From positions 1,116,001 through 1,180,000 of the forward strand of contig OY725490.1 in the NCBI GenBank assembly GCA_963281255.1: a stretch of DNA of 64,000 bases, given 5' to 3'. A program made the position numbers and the translations under genes. How positions within the stretch are numbered: position 1 is the stretch's first letter; each line of letters opens with the position of its first letter. Source of the DNA: Aphrocallistes beatrix (Eukaryota > Porifera > Hexactinellida > Sceptrulophora > Aphrocallistidae). The notes below the pieces were generated by a model. That model ran no database searches and was not told the origin of the DNA. It worked only from the letters and a program-made list of their open reading frames with translations. Below are positions 1 to 10,602 of the stretch, piece after piece.

Positions 1-220
1 AATAACTGAGGCAGGAAAGTTTCGAACTCAACTAACCAAATTAACTGTGAGTCTTCTTGTATTCATGTTATAATCAAGACACATAGACTGAGAACTGCTC
101 ATCAGTGAATAACCTAAACAAGTTATCACAAATTAAGGTAATTAATTTATCAAGAATAAATCAACTTAGTTTTGACGTTTGCATAGTTAGAATCAATACA
201 TGATTCTAATAACTTGTACA

Positions 221-977
221 TCTTATATATTAAAACTCTAGGGATTTATTTTTTTGCTTGTCCGAATTGATTGAAGAATTGGCAAGTCGTAGAGATACGA
301 AAATTGGCATGTAGGTGTCAAATGGTGAATCTAGGATTAAGTTCGAAGATCTAAGCGAAATGTTCACACCTCGCCGAGATAGGTGACAAAATGTGCTGAC
401 CAATCAAATTCGATTATTTTATAATGCAAATACATTGGAATAAAATAGTAGTGACTTATGCATACAATCAAAAGAACTATTTGTGATTGAAATTCATTGG
501 TTTATGTGAGAACCAATCAGTTATCAGCCTTTTATAATGCCATTCACACGATTTATTTCATATAAATGATTGAATACTGCTATTTTGAGTCTATAATTTG
601 ATTGTTAACAACAATTAAAGTGTGTTATATGCTACGATCAATCAATTCGATCATAAAATAACTTTTAACGACATGGACTGGAATTGATTATTTAAGTATA
701 ATAATATTTAGCAATGTGAACTTTGTGTATTCAAATTGAGCTTACATTCAGGATTAGTTGACTTAATACGAAGTAAATTATATTTATCACGAAACAAAAT
801 TTCTGCTACAGTTCTGATTTCATTAATGTAACCGTAGACAAATGACAATCCAGCGTACTTAGTATAAAACAAGAAAGCGACGTATTGTTTCTCTAATATC
901 CCCAAGCGCCCACTGGGTAAATCTGCGGACACGCAGTGCCTGCAAGCTGCGCAGCGCAAGCAAGCGAAGCGCGCTTG
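221..977 (+). mobile_element. Helitron-like element, family B copy 1
   Basis: Starts A|TCTTATATATTAAAACTC, resembling Helitron 5' ends, and finishes with GC-rich hairpins ending CGCGCTTG. Contains Helitron-family sequence near 250-400 (CGAATTGATTGAAGAATTGG). No Rep/helicase coding seen; non-autonomous. An ORF remnant at 708..959 (-) overlaps its 3' part. Confidence 0.55.
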
Positions 978-1879
978 TCTTATATATTTAAATGCTAGGA
1001 TTTTTTTGTGTGTGTTTGTCGAATTGGGAAGTCATAGAGATGTGAAAATTGGCATGTAGGTGTCAAATGATATGACTACGATTAAGTTCTAAGATCTAAG
1101 CGAAATTTTCACACCTCTGCAAAAAAATGGAAAACAATTTTTCACACCTTATCTATACAAAATAAATAACTACACTATCACAATAGAAATCATTGTGTAC
1201 AAGTACGACACTACAATAGATCGTCATTGCTATTAATACTTCAAAGTCACAACTTATGTTTGATATCTTAAATGTATTATAGTGCTTAGCAATAAAAAAG
1301 ATTATGTGCATATTTTCACACCTTTATATAGTACATATTTTCATACCATTTGATGAATTTTTAAAAATATGCTAGAGACTAGCTTCCAACGGGTGACATG
1401 GGGTTTTTAGGGGTGTAGATTTCGAAAATCATATTTCAGATTTATATGAAAAAATATTTGTTTACTTTTGTTTACATTAGATACATAAAGTAAACAAATC
1501 TCAAAAATATGCTAGAAACATGCTTTCAACGGTTGACATGGGGTTTTCGGGGTGTAGATTTCGAACATCATATTTTCGAGTAAATAGGATGATCAATTTG
1601 TTTACTTTTGTTTACAATAGATACATAAAGTAAACAAATAACAAAAATAGGCTAGAGACTAGCTCCCAACTGTTGACTTGGAGTTTTTAGGGGTGTAGAT
1701 TTCGAATATTACATTTTCAGATCAAAATGATAAATTATTCGTTGACATTTGTTTTAATATTTAAATAAAGGAAAATTCCCAAAATAGTTTAGGTTGAGTA
1801 ACTCCTGGCGCCCGCAGGGCGACTCTGCGGACACAAAGTGCCCGCAAGCCGCGCAGCGCAAGCATGCCAAGCGCGCTTG
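978..1879 (+). mobile_element. Helitron-like element, family B copy 2, tandem
   Basis: Begins TCTTATATATTTAAATGC exactly where copy 1 ends and finishes in the same GC-rich tip (GCGCGCTTG, then T). Carries three internal subrepeats near 1367, 1508 and 1647. Confidence 0.55.
1367..1785 (+). repeat. Three tandem subrepeats of about 140 bp
   Basis: Units open with ATATGCTAGAGACTAGC-like sequence, contain GGGGTGTAGATTTCGAA, and close with TAGATACATAAAGTAAAC. The middle unit is the most diverged. Related sequence, inverted, at 17945..18075. Confidence 0.6.
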
Positions 1880-2196
1880 TATTACTTAATAACTTAATCC
1901 TACCATACATACAAAATAAAAAAATATAGGGGATTTTTCAGATTAGCTCACAATAGGCGAAGGCGAAGCATATATGGGTCATTCCATTCCAATTCCACCA
2001 ACTGTTCCATTTCAAGCATCTCAGAAATTCTTGTAATTTTGCCTGTAAGTTTTCAATATGTCTATCAATATGTCTAGCTTTCTATTGACAAAATAATTAA
2101 TCTATTGTTCAGTTTATGCACATAGCATGGCAACGTTTCGTTACCATCTAAAAAATGTGGTTTCTAATTCGGGATCAAATTTCATCTGCACAACTT

Positions 2197-2239
<43 letters not shown>

Positions 2240-2250
2240 GTGTATATATA

Positions 2251-2727
2251 CACTACCCGGACAAAAGTATTCGACCACCACGAAAACTTCCATACAAATA
2301 GTATTAAATTAGATCTTTTAAAAAAGGAACATGTCCTTAAACAGTAGAAAATACTCTATTTTTTGTTCAAATTCGTAATCTACACATTCTAATTACTCAT
2401 AATTGAGAGTTTCAACTCAATTACTTATTCTTATGTTGAAAATTATCAACCTATGCCACTTTGTGTCACAAAACGCCATCATATATAATGGCTGTGACTT
2501 GGGACAAGTAGCATCAAGTATCAAATGTTAATATGTATTAACTTGGGAGTAGTAACTAAGCTGAGGCTATCAATTATGAGTAATTAGAATGTGTAGTTTA
2601 CGAATTTTAAAATAAAAAATAGAGTATTCCTTACAGTTTGAGTACATATTCCTTTATGAATAGACCCACTTTAATACTATTTGTATGGCGGTTTCTGTGG
2701 TGGTCGAATACTTTGGTCCGGGTACTG
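2251..2727. mobile_element. Tc1/mariner-like MITE
   Basis: Terminal inverted repeats of type CAGTRCCCGGACAAAAGTAT then TCGACCACC, flanked by TA in (TA)n. Palindromic throughout and non-coding. Same family as 46112..46588. Confidence 0.7.
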
Positions 2728-2728
2728 T

Positions 2729-2786
<58 letters not shown>
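2728..2786. repeat. (TA)n microsatellite
   Basis: Pure TA dinucleotide run next to the Tc1-like MITE; a similar run sits at about 2197..2238. Confidence 0.9.
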
Positions 2787-2790
<4 letters not shown>

Positions 2791-4377
2791 GGAACAACTT
2801 AGTTTCAAAAGTATAAATAGCGATGACCCCAATTTCATTTTCACTTTCAATTAACTTTCATTTTCATTTTCAAATTTGTGCAGGGTAATGAAGTATTGTA
2901 ATAGTAATCTATCTAAGGGTTCAGTTTATTTCGCATAGCATGGCAAGTTTATGTTGTTATGTAACACTTGCCAAATATGGTTTCTATTTCGAGATCATAT
3001 TCCATCTTCAATACTTTGCATATAAATGAATTAATTTTTATAGCAATCCAATTAATTTCATTGCAAAGTGAATTTTTTTAAATTCGCAAAGAAAATTTAT
3101 CAAAGGAATGATTGCACAACTTTTGACCTGGCTTTATAGTATACTCATTTGTTGTTGGGATGATATTGTTTAGAGCGTCTGCTAATTAAGTATTGAGAGT
3201 TTTAAGGTATTTGTTTACTATTTTTTTGTTGTGCAACTGCCATGGGTCACAGCAAGTTAACTGCCAACTGGAATACTTTGAGATTTAAACTTGTTCATGA
3301 TGAAGACAGATTGTATCAATTTCTGGTGTAAAGATGTGACCAGCTCTGATCTCCAAAAGATGTATTGCATCAATATCGACATCAGATATTTTCTTAAGGC
3401 CTTGTTTCTAACATATTTCGTTTTGTGGCAATTTTCGTATAAAATTATACCAACAGAACACCCTGGAATATCCTTATTGCTTTAGACAAGAACAAATTAT
3501 ATAAATCTGAATTATCAATGATTACAGTTTTCGCATAATTATACGACGACACCAAAGTATTTATGTTATTACAATACTTACGACAATCCTTTATTTATAT
3601 GCAAAGTTGTGCAGATGAAATTCGATCCCGAATTAGAAACCACATTTTTTAGATGGTAACGAAACGTTGCCATGCTATGTGCATAAACTGAACAATAGAT
3701 TAATTATTTTGTCAATAGAAAGCTAGGCATATTGATAACTAAAGAAATTAAGAAGATAATCGTTTTACAATATTAGGAAAAAAGAAGATTATTAGTACTT
3801 GTACAAATACTTCTAATATATAGTACAAGTGATAAAAACACACACAAATTTCAAATACAATTCGCACAACTGGAGAAAGTATATCTATATAATTGTAGGA
3901 CTAAGAAATAGAATTAAATATCAATTATTTCAGAGTTCTTCATTCGTAGGCATCAGGAAAATTTGAAAAATTTGATAACAATTAAAATTTGGAAAGATTT
4001 AAACTAGGTTGGAATTTAACAGTAAAAGAACTGATGTGAGCCATGAAATTTACCAGGAAGATTGTACATATATAGAGCAAAATTAAAAAGTAGATGGGCA
4101 AATTCGAAACCATTGGAGACATGAATAATTAATATTTTGAAATTTTTTTGCTAAATTAAGCTAAGAATATTAGGTATCGATATGATTAACAACCAGTAAA
4201 AAAACTGGGCACCAAAGTTAAGAATTGAAAGATATATGTCACATTTGATCAAGGGGCCTCTAAAACAAGAGTGTCCGAACTATAAAAATCGTCAAATTTT
4301 AAAATGGCTATAATTATAAAACCTAAAGGTATTGAAAACTGATATTGTACAAATGATCATGCACTAGTATGCAAAAC
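2787..4377. other. Gene-free AT-rich stretch
   Basis: Inverted-repeat arms aside, only AT-rich sequence. Near 2810..2870 there is a short run of CTTTCATTTTCA words also found inside the element at 14381..14791. No supported coding. Confidence 0.5.
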
Positions 4378-4462
4378 TTACAGGCAAAATTACAAGAATT
4401 TCTGAGATGCTCGAAATGGAACAGTTGGTGGAATTGAAATGGAATGACCAATATATAGTATA

Positions 4463-4957
4463 CAAGTGCGCTTCGCTTGCTTGCGCTGCGCGGCTGGCGG
4501 ACACTTCGTGTCCGTCGGAGGCTCCCTTCGGTCGCCTGGGGTCACATTGGTTAATTATAAGGAAGATAGCATCTATAAATATGTCTGTCCTTCTGTTATA
4601 ATCGATATCACTCGAAAAAACACCAAATTTGTCAATTTTTAAAATTTTGATGAGTAATGATGACGTCATAGCAAAGTGATGAGTCCTCATTTTTTTAATG
4701 ATAGTTGCATCATATGTGAAATATGTTAGTATACAAATTCTATCAAAATTTCAGCCTTCTATCTCCTATAATGGCTGAGTTATGCCGGAATAACTGTGTT
4801 GCTTAACTTTTAAAAAGGTGACAATGACGTCATAATTCCATGATGAGTCGACATTTTCGTCTGAGCTCAGAACTTACTGGAGCCATAGCCAAAAAACTCC
4901 CACATGCCAAAAATTAGCTTTCTGTGTCCGACAGTTTCTTCAATCAATTCGTTACAG

Positions 4958-4988
<31 letters not shown>

Positions 4989-5026
4989 TAAATAAATATA
5001 CATTAATCGAGTTTTAATAGTAAGGA
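4463..5026 (-). mobile_element. Helitron-like element, family A
   Basis: Minus-oriented full copy: GC-rich 3' tip (CAAGTGCGCTTCGC...) at 4463, core with TCAATCAATTCGTTACAG, microsatellite, and the 5' end ATCGAGTTTTAATAGTAAGGA at 5026. Non-coding. Confidence 0.6.
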
Positions 5027-5062
5027 TGTGTATGTGTGTATGTGTGTATATGCGTATATCCT

Positions 5063-5845
5063 TACTATTAAAACTCGATTAATGTTTATTTATGTATGTA
5101 TATGGCATTAGTCGATCCTCAAAAGGATCTAGATCCCGATCCTAACTAAAAAAAAAAGATCTTCGATCCGATCACGATCCCCAAAAAGATCCGTCTGCGG
5201 CAGCCTGGGGCGTACCTAGTGCTTAAGTTAGTATTCTATAAAATAAGTTAGTATTCTAACAAATTCTAACAAATACATAAAACACATTAAAAATATATAT
5301 TTAATCAAAATAAATTTCAACACTTTCACCTCCAACTTGGGGATTAAAAAGAAAAAGGATCGGATCGAATTCAGTAAAAGTTTCGATCCGATCCCGATCC
5401 TACTTTAAAAAGGATCGTCGATCCGATCTCGATCCTCAATAAAAGGATCGCGATCCGGATATTTGATCATAGATCGAAAGATCCTAATGCCCTACATGTA
5501 TATATATAAATATATCTCTGTAACGAATTGATTGAAGAAACTGCCAGGCACAGAAAGCTGATTTTTGGCATGTGGGAGTCTTTTGGCTATGGCTCCAGTA
5601 AGTTCTGAGTTCAGACCAAAATGTCGACTCATCATGGAATTATGACGTCATTGACACTTTTTTTAATTAGAAATTTCAGTTTTACCACCATAACTCAGTC
5701 GTTTTAAGTGAAAATTTTAATAGAATGTGTATATTAATATATCTAACATATGATGCAACTATCACCAAAAAATAATGACTCATCACTCTGTTATGACCTC
5801 ATCATTACTCATCAAAAATTTTATGTAATTATTTATTAACTCAGT
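5063..5845 (+). mobile_element. Helitron-like family A copy interrupted by a GATC-rich MITE
   Basis: 5' end TCCTTACTATTAAAACTC, then a nested element at about 5104..5493, then core from TGTAACGAATTGATTGAAG. The 3' GC-rich tip is missing. Confidence 0.5.
5104..5493. mobile_element. MITE made of GGATCGGATC words
   Basis: Ends GGCATTAG/CTAATGCC are inverted; the interior is a degenerate repetition of GATCC/GGATC words. No clean target duplication. Confidence 0.5.
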
Positions 5846-6181
5846 TAGTACGTACTTATTTCTTCGAACCAAAATTCATTTATTATATAGATTCCCATGT
5901 AACATCAACTCGGTTAGTACGTACTGCTTTCCGCTTCCCGGAGGGGTACGTACTAACCGAGTTATACTGTATACATTAATCGAGTTTTAATAGTAAGGAT
6001 GACACTTTATATATCAATATTAATATAATTCATTAACATTCAAAATTCGTCAGTGTGGTAACATTGGACTTTTGGGCTGATTTATGAGTTATCAGAGCAA
6101 AAAACTGATTATAAATATACCAACGTCAAAAAAATTGTGTCACTCGTATTATATAGGACAACCTTCTACTTGTAAACTCAC
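5846..6181. other. Short MITE remnants, no gene
   Basis: Contains inverted GGTTAGTACGTAC words (5835..5960) related to the pogo-like element at 35898, then a reversed family A 5' end at about 5970..5998. Nothing else recognised. Confidence 0.45.
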
Positions 6182-6457
6182 TTGCAATAGAATTAACAAT
6201 AGCAGAGCTACTAGTAGAGTTACCAGCACAGCTCATAGCTGTTACAGAGTACTGATAGTCAGTGTTGATAGTCAGATTAGTGGAGTGATTGTAACTGTTA
6301 GAATTAGTAGTAGCTAGTGGAGATCCATCAAGATACAGGAAATACAATAAGGTTCTGTTGCTAAGAGGAGTATTCCATGATAGAGATATGTTAGCTGAGC
6401 AATTAGCTGTGTTGAAGTTAGATACAGAGGTGTTTAGACTGGGAGCAGAATGAAGAG
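6182..6457 (-). CDS. RG1 FN3b-type exon
   Basis: A 276-nt, phase 1-1 exon, acceptor tag, donor gtgagt. It encodes an FN3-like domain with ISLSWNTP (B-strand Trp) and YQYSVTAMSCAGNST (F-strand Tyr plus Cys). It matches the second FN3 exon of RG2, RG4 and RG5. Confidence 0.75.
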
Positions 6458-7948
6458 CTAGAAAATATCTCGTTAAAATTCAATCGAGTATTGTATGTAT
6501 TTATTTATCGTAAACAAACTTAGAACATATATGTAATTGGGATCAGCAATGAGCTTGTATATACTAGTATAGCAAGTTTAACGCAAGGTGGCGCGAATGG
6601 TCCACCTTGCGCCAGTCTCGCGCCAGGAATGCATCACCTGGTGAACGGAACTGAAAAGAAATTTTGTAAGTCGGACTCAGGGGCGTAGGGAGGGGGGTAT
6701 TATTAGTGTTCTACACACCAGACTTGAGTCAAATTTGCTGCTGGAGCACCATCCTGCATGAAAATAAAATTCGACATGTTTGAGAGCATTGACTTCTCCA
6801 TTATTGAACCATAATCCGACCTACGTTCAATGGCATCCTTACAGGTCTTTTCCAGAATATAGTTTCGGAGTAACAACAACCCTTTATCGTCTGTTTTTGT
6901 GGAACAATATGCAACTCAGATACTGCTGATGTGACATCATACCCCAGACGTTAATTTTTTCAGGAAATTTGACTTGAATACAAGGATCAACCTCAGCTGA
7001 ATTCCGATCCCACACACAAGATCATTTTGTCTATTTGGCAGTGGCGTTTCTAGCATTCTAAACGGGGATACAAAGGGGGCAAGACAAAAATCCCAGAGGG
7101 CAAAGTATATTTGTTAAGCTATGGTAATGTACTCCCGAAAATATTTACATAGACTCGGCGATAAATCTTATTCGAGTAAGACACAATCGTAATATTTTGA
7201 GATATCTTAGCATTCTAAAATTTTGTTTGGCTTACTCAAATGGCCTTGTGGTTCAATCGTTCCATCGTGGCACCAAATTGTGGCACATGACAAAATGTTA
7301 TGGCACGCGACACAATTTACTATTGTAGAACCCCATATGGACCATATATTGGGGCGCATGCGTTAGTCCTACTCTCATTCATAAATGCTGCTCTTCCCTT
7401 TCTTCTTACATATTTCTCATTGAAATGATGGACAATTGTGGGAGTAGGACTAACGTCTACATCTGAAAAAGTAGGACTAACGACGCACCCCCCATACATT
7501 AAAATATAATTGATCCATGGTCCATATGGGGTTCTACCATAGTAAATTGCGTCGCATGCCAAAATTTTGTCATATGCCACAAATTGGTGCCACGATGGAA
7601 CCGATTGAACCACAAGGCCATTTGAATAAGCCAAACAAAATTTTAGAATGCTAAGATATCTCAAAATATTACGATCTCAAGATACGCGTATCACGGTACT
7701 AAATAATCCATGGTTACTTAATACTAGATCTCAAGATATTGCGCAACAGTGCTAATTACCGACAATTTTCTAAGAATAGCGGAATGCGTCGTATGTATTG
7801 AGCTATCTGACTTCATCCATTTATGTCAGTCCATGGTGCTTATCTCTGCCCCTTAATACCTCTCTGACAGGTTGATATACTTATTAATCTTGTCCAAAAA
7901 TGCCTGAAATCGCAGTTTTTAATATATCCTTACTATTAAAACTCGATG

Positions 7949-7980
<32 letters not shown>

Positions 7981-10345
7981 TGTAACGAATTGATTGAAGA
8001 AACTGCCGGGCGCAGAAAGCTGATTTTTGGCATGTGGGAGTCTTTTGGCTATGGCTCCAGTAAGTTCTGAGTTCAGAGCAAAATGTCGACTCATCATGGA
8101 ATTATGACGTCATTGTCACATTTTTAAAAGTTAAGCAACACAATTATTCGGGCATAACTCAGCCATTATAGGAGATAGAAGGCTGAAATTCACTTTGTTA
8201 TGACGTCATCATTACGCGTCAAAATTATAAAAATTGACAAATTTGGTGATTTTTCGTGCGATATCGATTATAATAGTAGGACAGACGTATTTAGAGATGT
8301 TATCTCCCTTATGATTACAATGGTGACCACAGGCGCCCAAAGGGCGCCTTATGCGGACACGAAGTGTTCGCCGCGCGCGGAGCGCAAAAAAGCGAATCTC
8401 ACAAATAATTAACCAATGAGACCTCAGGCGCCCAAAGGGCGCCTCCGGCGGACACAAAGTGTCCGCCAGCCGCGCAGCGCAAGCAAGCGAAGCGCGCTTG
8501 TTCCTGCTTAAAATACTTGGATTATCCTGGTATATTAGACAAAAACAAAGGTATACCGTATACCCAAGGAATGTTTCGTTTAGAGGGTTTTAGCAATAAT
8601 TTATAATCAAATTTTAAAGGTAAAATCGGAAAAAATGTTTTATATGAATACGTATGTAAAAATAATTTGAAAGAAGAATGTATTTTTTAAACAAAAAGAC
8701 ACAAAGTGGCACAGTTCTGTTGTCAGCAGTGTTGCCAGATGGACTGCTTAGTTTGCTCATGCCACATACCTTCAAATGTTTATGCCAAGTAGTGCTGTCG
8801 ATAATTTCTCAAATTCTCCAATTACTAAGACCAATTACTTCAATTACCCGGGTAATACCGGGGTAATTGAGAATCGGGTCTCACCACTAATGCCAAGTAC
8901 ATACCATACATCATTAAATGTTATTGCCAAGTTCTTGCCAAAGCTCAAATGTTCATTTTAGTTAATGCCATGTTTATGTCAAAGGTAAAAAGTTCATGAA
9001 AATGATCAAATCTATGAACTTTGTTCATATGGCAACATTGGTTGTCGGGTCTAGGTTCAAAAACAGTAAGATAACTTTAAATAAAAAATTGCATCTGGAG
9101 TTTAAATTTTCATTAGCACACACTTATGGTTTGTCCTAAATCGATTGAGTTTACATAATCGTAGGTAGGAAAGTATTCCATAAGTTGGTCAGTATACATA
9201 CAAGTATAATTAGTAAATAAAAATATCGTATTACAAACCTGCAGGTATTAATAGAGTTGTTTGGCTAGCTACATCAGTAGCACCAGTATTACCGCTAAGA
9301 AAGTAAACAGCAGCACAACCAAGACGTATACCAGCATCAGAAGCTGTGTAAGAAGAGAGAGTTATGCTTCCTCGTATAATCTTATCTCCACTGAAACTGT
9401 TATTAGCAAAAGCAGTCAGTCTACTCAGATTCACACCGCCATGAACACCTGTGTCAGTATTAACTTCAGCATCTGAAAGGGTAGCATCAATATTCCCGAC
9501 AATGAAATCAATGAAATTAGTTCGGAAATTGTTGTTTGGATCTGGAACAGACAAGTCACAGTTAACAGTGATGTCTTCTCCTACACAGGCGTGAGATGGC
9601 ATCTGAATAATTGTCCCTATTTCAAAAGAAAATTTAAGCAATGATTGAAGATTCTTCCTTTCAATATTGTTTTTCAAAAATGCTAGACTAGTTTTAAACG
9701 TGAATATAAAATTTGGATAGAAATTAGCGATTCCTTTGTTCAAAATTTAAATTTGTGTATATACAAGCATTATATTACAGGGTGGCTCATAAGTTCTGTG
9801 ACAAGCTTGATTAGGTATAAAATTTATTTTACTCAAACAATCTTATCTATTATGGTCTTTAGAGATTGTAATTCGAATATTCTCAATGGCTTTAAAATAT
9901 TTTAGTATACTGATCTAAACGTCCTATTTCTACAAATTTAGAATGTCCGAGGAAAATGTGGGAGCTAATTTGTCCTAGAATTTGAAGACTCTAGAAAGAT
10001 AATCTGAAAAGCAGTGGCCCTGATTCACGATTTTCACTGCGTTCCAGGACACATATTTTTTTCACAAAACTCATCATATAAAACACACAGTTCCAGGTCT
10101 TAGACTCGAAAAATCTTTTAAAGTCATTGAGAATATTCTAATTACAATCTCTAAAGATCATAGTAACTAAGATTGTTTGAGTCTAAGAAATTATACCTAA
10201 TGAAGCTTGGTACAGAACTTAATAGCCACCCTGTATATATATTCCGGATTAAATAACCTTGGACGAACTTGAAGGGTGTAGAATAGAACAATAAGAGGAG
10301 CCAGAGTAGCTCTCTTTTGACAAGATGTTCAAAAAGCAATTCCAT
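6182..10345 (-). CDS. RG1: partial Ig-FN3 receptor gene (gene-level entry)
   Basis: Partial member of the receptor family. Exons on the minus strand: signal peptide 10345..10258, Ig-like 9616..9239, FN3-like 6457..6182. Each is flanked by AG and GT at the expected places, and every junction is phase 1. The first FN3 exon type found in RG2 to RG5 is missing; because all exons are symmetric, an Ig to FN3b splice stays in frame. No split-FN3, stalk, membrane or tail exon can be seen between 6182 and the left edge, so the gene continues beyond the window or is a truncated relic. Its Ig exon is almost identical to that of head-to-head neighbour RG2. Intron 1 holds a TA-flanked MITE and intron 2 a long foldback element. 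The extracellular receptor role is inferred from domains. Confidence 0.7.
6690..7010 (-). pseudogene. Decayed Tc1/mariner-type transposase fragment
   Basis: Minus-strand reading gives FMQDGAPAANLTQVW, resembling the second catalytic Asp block of DDE transposases (FQQDGAPAHT). No open frame of useful length. Confidence 0.4.
7183..7745. mobile_element. Long-arm foldback element
   Basis: Arms of roughly 190 bp (7183..7345 versus 7505..7672) are inverted copies; the right arm continues to GATATTGCGCAACAG. Related to 13578..13885 and to a remnant near 49786. The 114-residue ORF here is an artefact of the arms. Confidence 0.6.
7927..8500 (+). mobile_element. Helitron-like family A, complete copy
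   Basis: A|TCCTTACTATTAAAACTC start, (TA)n, core TGTAACGAATTGATTGAAG, 3' tip ending GAAGCGCGCTTG|T. The GC-rich tip block is duplicated (about 8330..8400 and 8420..8500). Confidence 0.65.
8502..9238. other. Intronic AT-rich stretch of RG1
   Basis: Nothing supported. A small inverted pair (AATTACCCGGGTAATACC) lies near 8840. Confidence 0.5.
9239..9616 (-). CDS. RG1 exon 2, Ig-like domain
   Basis: A 378-nt, phase 1-1 exon. Cysteines occur in HACVGEDITVNCDLS and in SDAGIRLGC, the latter resembling the DxGxYxC motif before the second Ig cysteine. The usual core tryptophan is not visible. Acceptor after ...aaatag, donor gtttgt. It differs from the RG2 Ig exon at only a handful of bases, mostly near the 3' end. 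Confidence 0.8.
9778..10233. mobile_element. Palindromic MITE in RG1 intron 1
   Basis: Inverted ends CAGGGTGGCTCATAAGTTCT and AGCCACCCTG, TA on both sides, arms of about 200 bp. Non-autonomous Tc1/mariner type. Confidence 0.65.
10258..10345 (-). CDS. RG1 exon 1, signal peptide
   Basis: Eighty-eight nucleotides, phase 1 at the 3' end, donor gttatt. It encodes MELLFEHLVKRELLWLLLLF then YSTPFKFVQ: basic n-region and Leu-rich core, a classic signal peptide. RG3 and RG5 first exons have the same length and near-identical sequence. An ATG two codons upstream is not conserved in those paralogues, so the inner ATG is chosen. Confidence 0.75.
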
Positions 10346-10602
10346 AAACATATCTAATACTAAAGTAAAATATAAATAAATCATATACTTCACCGAATCA
10401 CCTCGATGCTTGAGTAGCTTAATATAGGTAGTTACCAAAGCCAATTAAAACAAAAATAAAAATATGCGAGTTTGGTAAACAAGTAGTAATTTCCTAACAA
10501 GTGGAAATGAAAGCAGAATAAATAGAATTTGTGCATCAGTCTGATAACAAAAAATATCTAATATATAAAGAAATGGTATTCCATTAAAGAAACAAATTTA
10601 TT
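10346..10602 (-). promoter_or_regulatory. RG1 5' flank, homologous to the RG3 5' flank
   Basis: Sequence upstream of the RG1 start aligns as a reverse complement with 35692..35895 plus the two short blocks around 36080 and 36255 next to RG3. Conservation over about 250 bp of non-coding DNA suggests a duplicated promoter and 5' UTR. No clear TATA box assigned. Confidence 0.5.

Larger units (their letters stand above)
1948..4460. repeat. Large imperfect inverted repeat (foldback) with insertions
   Basis: Left arm about 1975..2200 recurs inverted as 3597..3735 plus 4378..4452, with about 640 bp of unrelated AT-rich DNA between the two right-arm blocks. A third, diverged piece is at 2925..3020. 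The centre holds a Tc1-like MITE and AT-rich sequence without a gene. Confidence 0.5.

Noticed and set aside
2127-2312. ORF with poly Tyr-Ile run
   Set aside because: Translation of a (TA)n microsatellite.
6084-6317. Plus-strand 77-residue ORF
   Set aside because: Antisense shadow of the RG1 FN3b exon.
7320-7664. 114-residue ORF
   Set aside because: Lies across the arms of a foldback element with matching inverted sequence; no protein motif.
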